NCBI GenBank assembly: GCA_029933365.1
Contig: JAOZOH010000062.1
Location: 1 to 16,832 of the forward strand
Length of the DNA stretch: 16,832 bases
Origin: Desulfuromusa sp.
GTDB taxonomy: Bacteria; Desulfobacterota; Desulfuromonadia; Desulfuromonadales; Geopsychrobacteraceae
Direction: 5' to 3'
This document shows positions 15,217 to 16,832 of the stretch, one piece after another. The stretch's first letter is position 1. Every line of letters begins with the position of its first letter. The position numbers and the translations under genes were made by a program. The notes under the pieces are model-generated. The model saw nothing but the letters and a program-made list of their open reading frames with translations. It was not told the DNA's origin and searched no databases.

Positions 15217-15298
15217 TATTTAAGTGCTCATCAAATGCTGATAAAAGTAGTAGACTTTATAGCATGCAGAGCATGACGGAGCAACAGCTTGTCTCTGG

Positions 15299-15310
15299 AT
15301 AGGAGCCTAT
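15299..15310 (+). other. Short dyad in the pyk leader
   Basis: ATAGG-AG-CCTAT at 15299-15310 is a two-armed dyad ending five bases before the pyk ribosome-binding sequence GGAGG (15316-15320). It could be an operator or a small mRNA structure; its short length makes chance possible. Confidence 0.25.
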
Positions 15311-15325
15311 AAATTGGAGGAATCA

Positions 15326-16762
15326 ATGTATCGTCGGACTAAAGTTGTTGCCACGATCGGCCCAGCCTGTGCCGAAAGAGGGCAATTAGAGCGTTTGTTG
15401 AAATCAGGCGTAGATGTTTTCAGGTTGAATTTTTCCCATGGGGATTTACAGCAAAAAGAGATCTGGATTAAGCAGATTCGAGAAATTTCCATCGAACAGC
15501 AAAAAGTAGTCGCTATTCTTGGTGACCTGCAGGGGCCAAAAATCCGCACCGGATTGATGCGCGATGGAAGTCAGGAGTTGGTTGCCGGACAGGATGTGGT
15601 TATTACAACTGCTGATATTGAGGGTGCTGACGGCTTGATTCCAACCAACTACCAGGCTCTGCCCCAGGATGTTGTTCCTGGCGATCAAATTCTGCTTGAT
15701 GATGGACAGTTGGAACTGGAAGTTTTGCGGGTGGAAGCTGAACAGGTTTACTGTCGGGTCATATTTGGTGGGCAACTCAAGAATCGTAAAGGGATCAATT
15801 TGCCGGGGGTGAAGGTTTCTGCGGCGGCAATGACAGAGAAGGATATTGCTGACCTGGAATTTGCCATCACCCAAAAACTGGATTGGGTTGCTCTTTCTTT
15901 TGTTCGAACCGCTGCTGAGGTTGCCCAGTTAAAACAGATTTTACAAGAGCGAAACTCAGCAATCAGGGTGATCGCAAAAATTGAAAAACCGGAAGCCGTC
16001 GATAATTTTGCTGCGATACTGGGGGTTACAGATGGGGTGATGGTTGCACGAGGGGATTTGGGGGTGGAAGTCCCCTCTGAGCAAGTCCCCCTGATTCAGA
16101 AGAGGATTATCCGTAAATGTAACCAGCAGGGGAAGCCGGTGATTACTGCAACCCAGATGTTGGAAAGTATGATTGCCCACCCGCGGCCAACCAGGGCAGA
16201 AACCTCCGATGTTGCCAATGCCATTCTGGACGGCACTGATGCAGTGATGCTTTCGGGAGAAACGGCAGCCGGGCTTTATCCGTTTGCAGCCGTTCAAGTT
16301 ATGGATCGTATTGCACGGGATATTGAGAGCCATCCTGATTTGAAACAAAAGCGCTTTGTTGTCCCAGCAGCAGACTCTTTGGTGCAAGATTTGCCAAACG
16401 CAATCGGTCTGGCAGCATGTCAGGTTGCTGAAACTGTGGGGGCAGCTGCTATTCTTGCCTTCACTCAGACTGGGGGCACGGTTGCCCTGGTCGCTAAATA
16501 CCGCCCCGCTCTACCTATTATCGCGGTCACTCCAAATCAACAGGTGCGACGCTATCTGGCTTTGTACCGAGGGGTCAACTCTTTGCAGGTGGATATTCAG
16601 GGGAGCACTGAAGAACAGATTCTTTCGCTTGAGGCAGCGGTGCTTAAAAGTGGATTGTTGGCAGCTGGAGATGTGGTGGTTATTACTATGGGCAGTCCCA
16701 TCTCTGCACCGGGGACGACAAATCTGCTGAAAATACACCAGTTAAGTAGTGGAGACAGCTGA
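15326..16762 (+). CDS. pyk: Pyruvate kinase
   Basis: This cytoplasmic glycolytic enzyme transfers phosphate from phosphoenolpyruvate to ADP, giving pyruvate and ATP. The 478-residue length is normal. Motifs in order: KVVATIGPAC, FRLNFSHGD, GDLQGPKIRTG, a B domain (about 70-170), DWVALSFVRTA, VIAKIEKPEAV (catalytic Lys), GVMVARGDLGVEVP, VITATQMLESM and PTRAETSDVANAILDGTDAV with MLSGETA. A C-terminal allosteric-type domain follows. ATG at 15326 is chosen over TTG at 15314, because GGAGG (15316-15320) lies five bases before it. It is divergent from the PBP1A gene. It acts opposite to pckA on phosphoenolpyruvate, but the two genes are far apart and controlled separately. No clear terminator follows before the window ends. 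Confidence 0.98.
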   Translation: MYRRTKVVATIGPACAERGQLERLLKSGVDVFRLNFSHGDLQQKEIWIKQIREISIEQQKVVAILGDLQGPKIRTGLMRDGSQELVAGQDVVITTADIEGADGLIPTNYQALPQDVVPGDQILLDDGQLELEVLRVEAEQVYCRVIFGGQLKNRKGINLPGVKVSAAAMTEKDIADLEFAITQKLDWVALSFVRTAAEVAQLKQILQERNSAIRVIAKIEKPEAVDNFAAILGVTDGVMVARGDLGVEVPSEQVPLIQKRIIRKCNQQGKPVITATQMLESMIAHPRPTRAETSDVANAILDGTDAVMLSGETAAGLYPFAAVQVMDRIARDIESHPDLKQKRFVVPAADSLVQDLPNAIGLAACQVAETVGAAAILAFTQTGGTVALVAKYRPALPIIAVTPNQQVRRYLALYRGVNSLQVDIQGSTEEQILSLEAAVLKSGLLAAGDVVVITMGSPISAPGTTNLLKIHQLSSGDS

Positions 16763-16832
16763 AGGCTTCTGTGCGTTCACAGGGTGAATTCGTCCTTACC
16801 TGCAAATTCAGCTATGCTACCGATGTAATCTT

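Noticed and set aside
15264..15302. Twelve-codon frame (start ATG 15264) before pyk as a leader peptide
   Set aside because: No ribosome-binding site, no run of regulatory codons and no following terminator/antiterminator pair.

Overview
The window looks like a chromosomal segment from a Gram-negative, moderately low-GC bacterium, most likely a delta-proteobacterial (Desulfuromonadales-like) anaerobe. This is inferred from three things: a multi-PAS hybrid histidine kinase of a type common there, an outer-membrane lipoprotein carrier (LolA), and a chemosensory operon combining CheR, an MCP, CheW, CheY and CheA. No species is claimed. There are no rRNA or tRNA genes, CRISPR arrays or intact insertion sequences.

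Layout. From 1 to 2492 runs the 3' part of a hybrid sensor histidine kinase cut by the window edge. Its stop codon lies inside the first copy of a GC-rich palindromic repeat (2489-2628). Next come a promoter with an embedded palindrome, ATP-type phosphoenolpyruvate carboxykinase (pckA, 2834-4414) and a strong intrinsic terminator. A good promoter at 4508-4536 then starts a same-strand block: thiL, cheR, a second repeat copy, mcp, cheW, cheY and cheA, ending at 10549. Coding ends overlap or nearly touch at thiL/cheR, mcp/cheW, cheW/cheY and cheY/cheA, so translational coupling is likely. A third repeat copy, bounded by 23-bp inverted repeats, follows cheA. After it come a ZnT9-like cation diffusion facilitator transporter (10864-11787) and lolA (11895-12659).

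On the minus strand lies a class A penicillin-binding protein (12773-15175). Between it and lolA is a 31-codon stretch that resembles the C-terminal tail of an ABC transporter ATPase, apparently a gene relic. Pyruvate kinase (15326-16762) is transcribed divergently from the penicillin-binding protein and nearly closes the window.

How the genes work together. The che block encodes a compact sensory array: a membrane receptor with almost no extracytoplasmic domain, the CheW adaptor, the CheA kinase, a single-domain CheY and the CheR methyltransferase. No CheB, CheD, CheC or CheZ is present in the window. pckA and pyk both act at the phosphoenolpyruvate node but sit in separate transcription units. 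LolA and PBP1A serve envelope assembly.

The most notable non-coding structure is the three-copy family of hairpin repeats in intergenic spaces. The most notable coding oddities are the ABC-ATPase relic, a G9 tract in cheW where a one-base change truncates the protein, and a shortened ATP-domain loop in CheA. I do not see a clearly new defence or metabolic system; the chemosensory cluster and the repeat family are the best candidates for follow-up.
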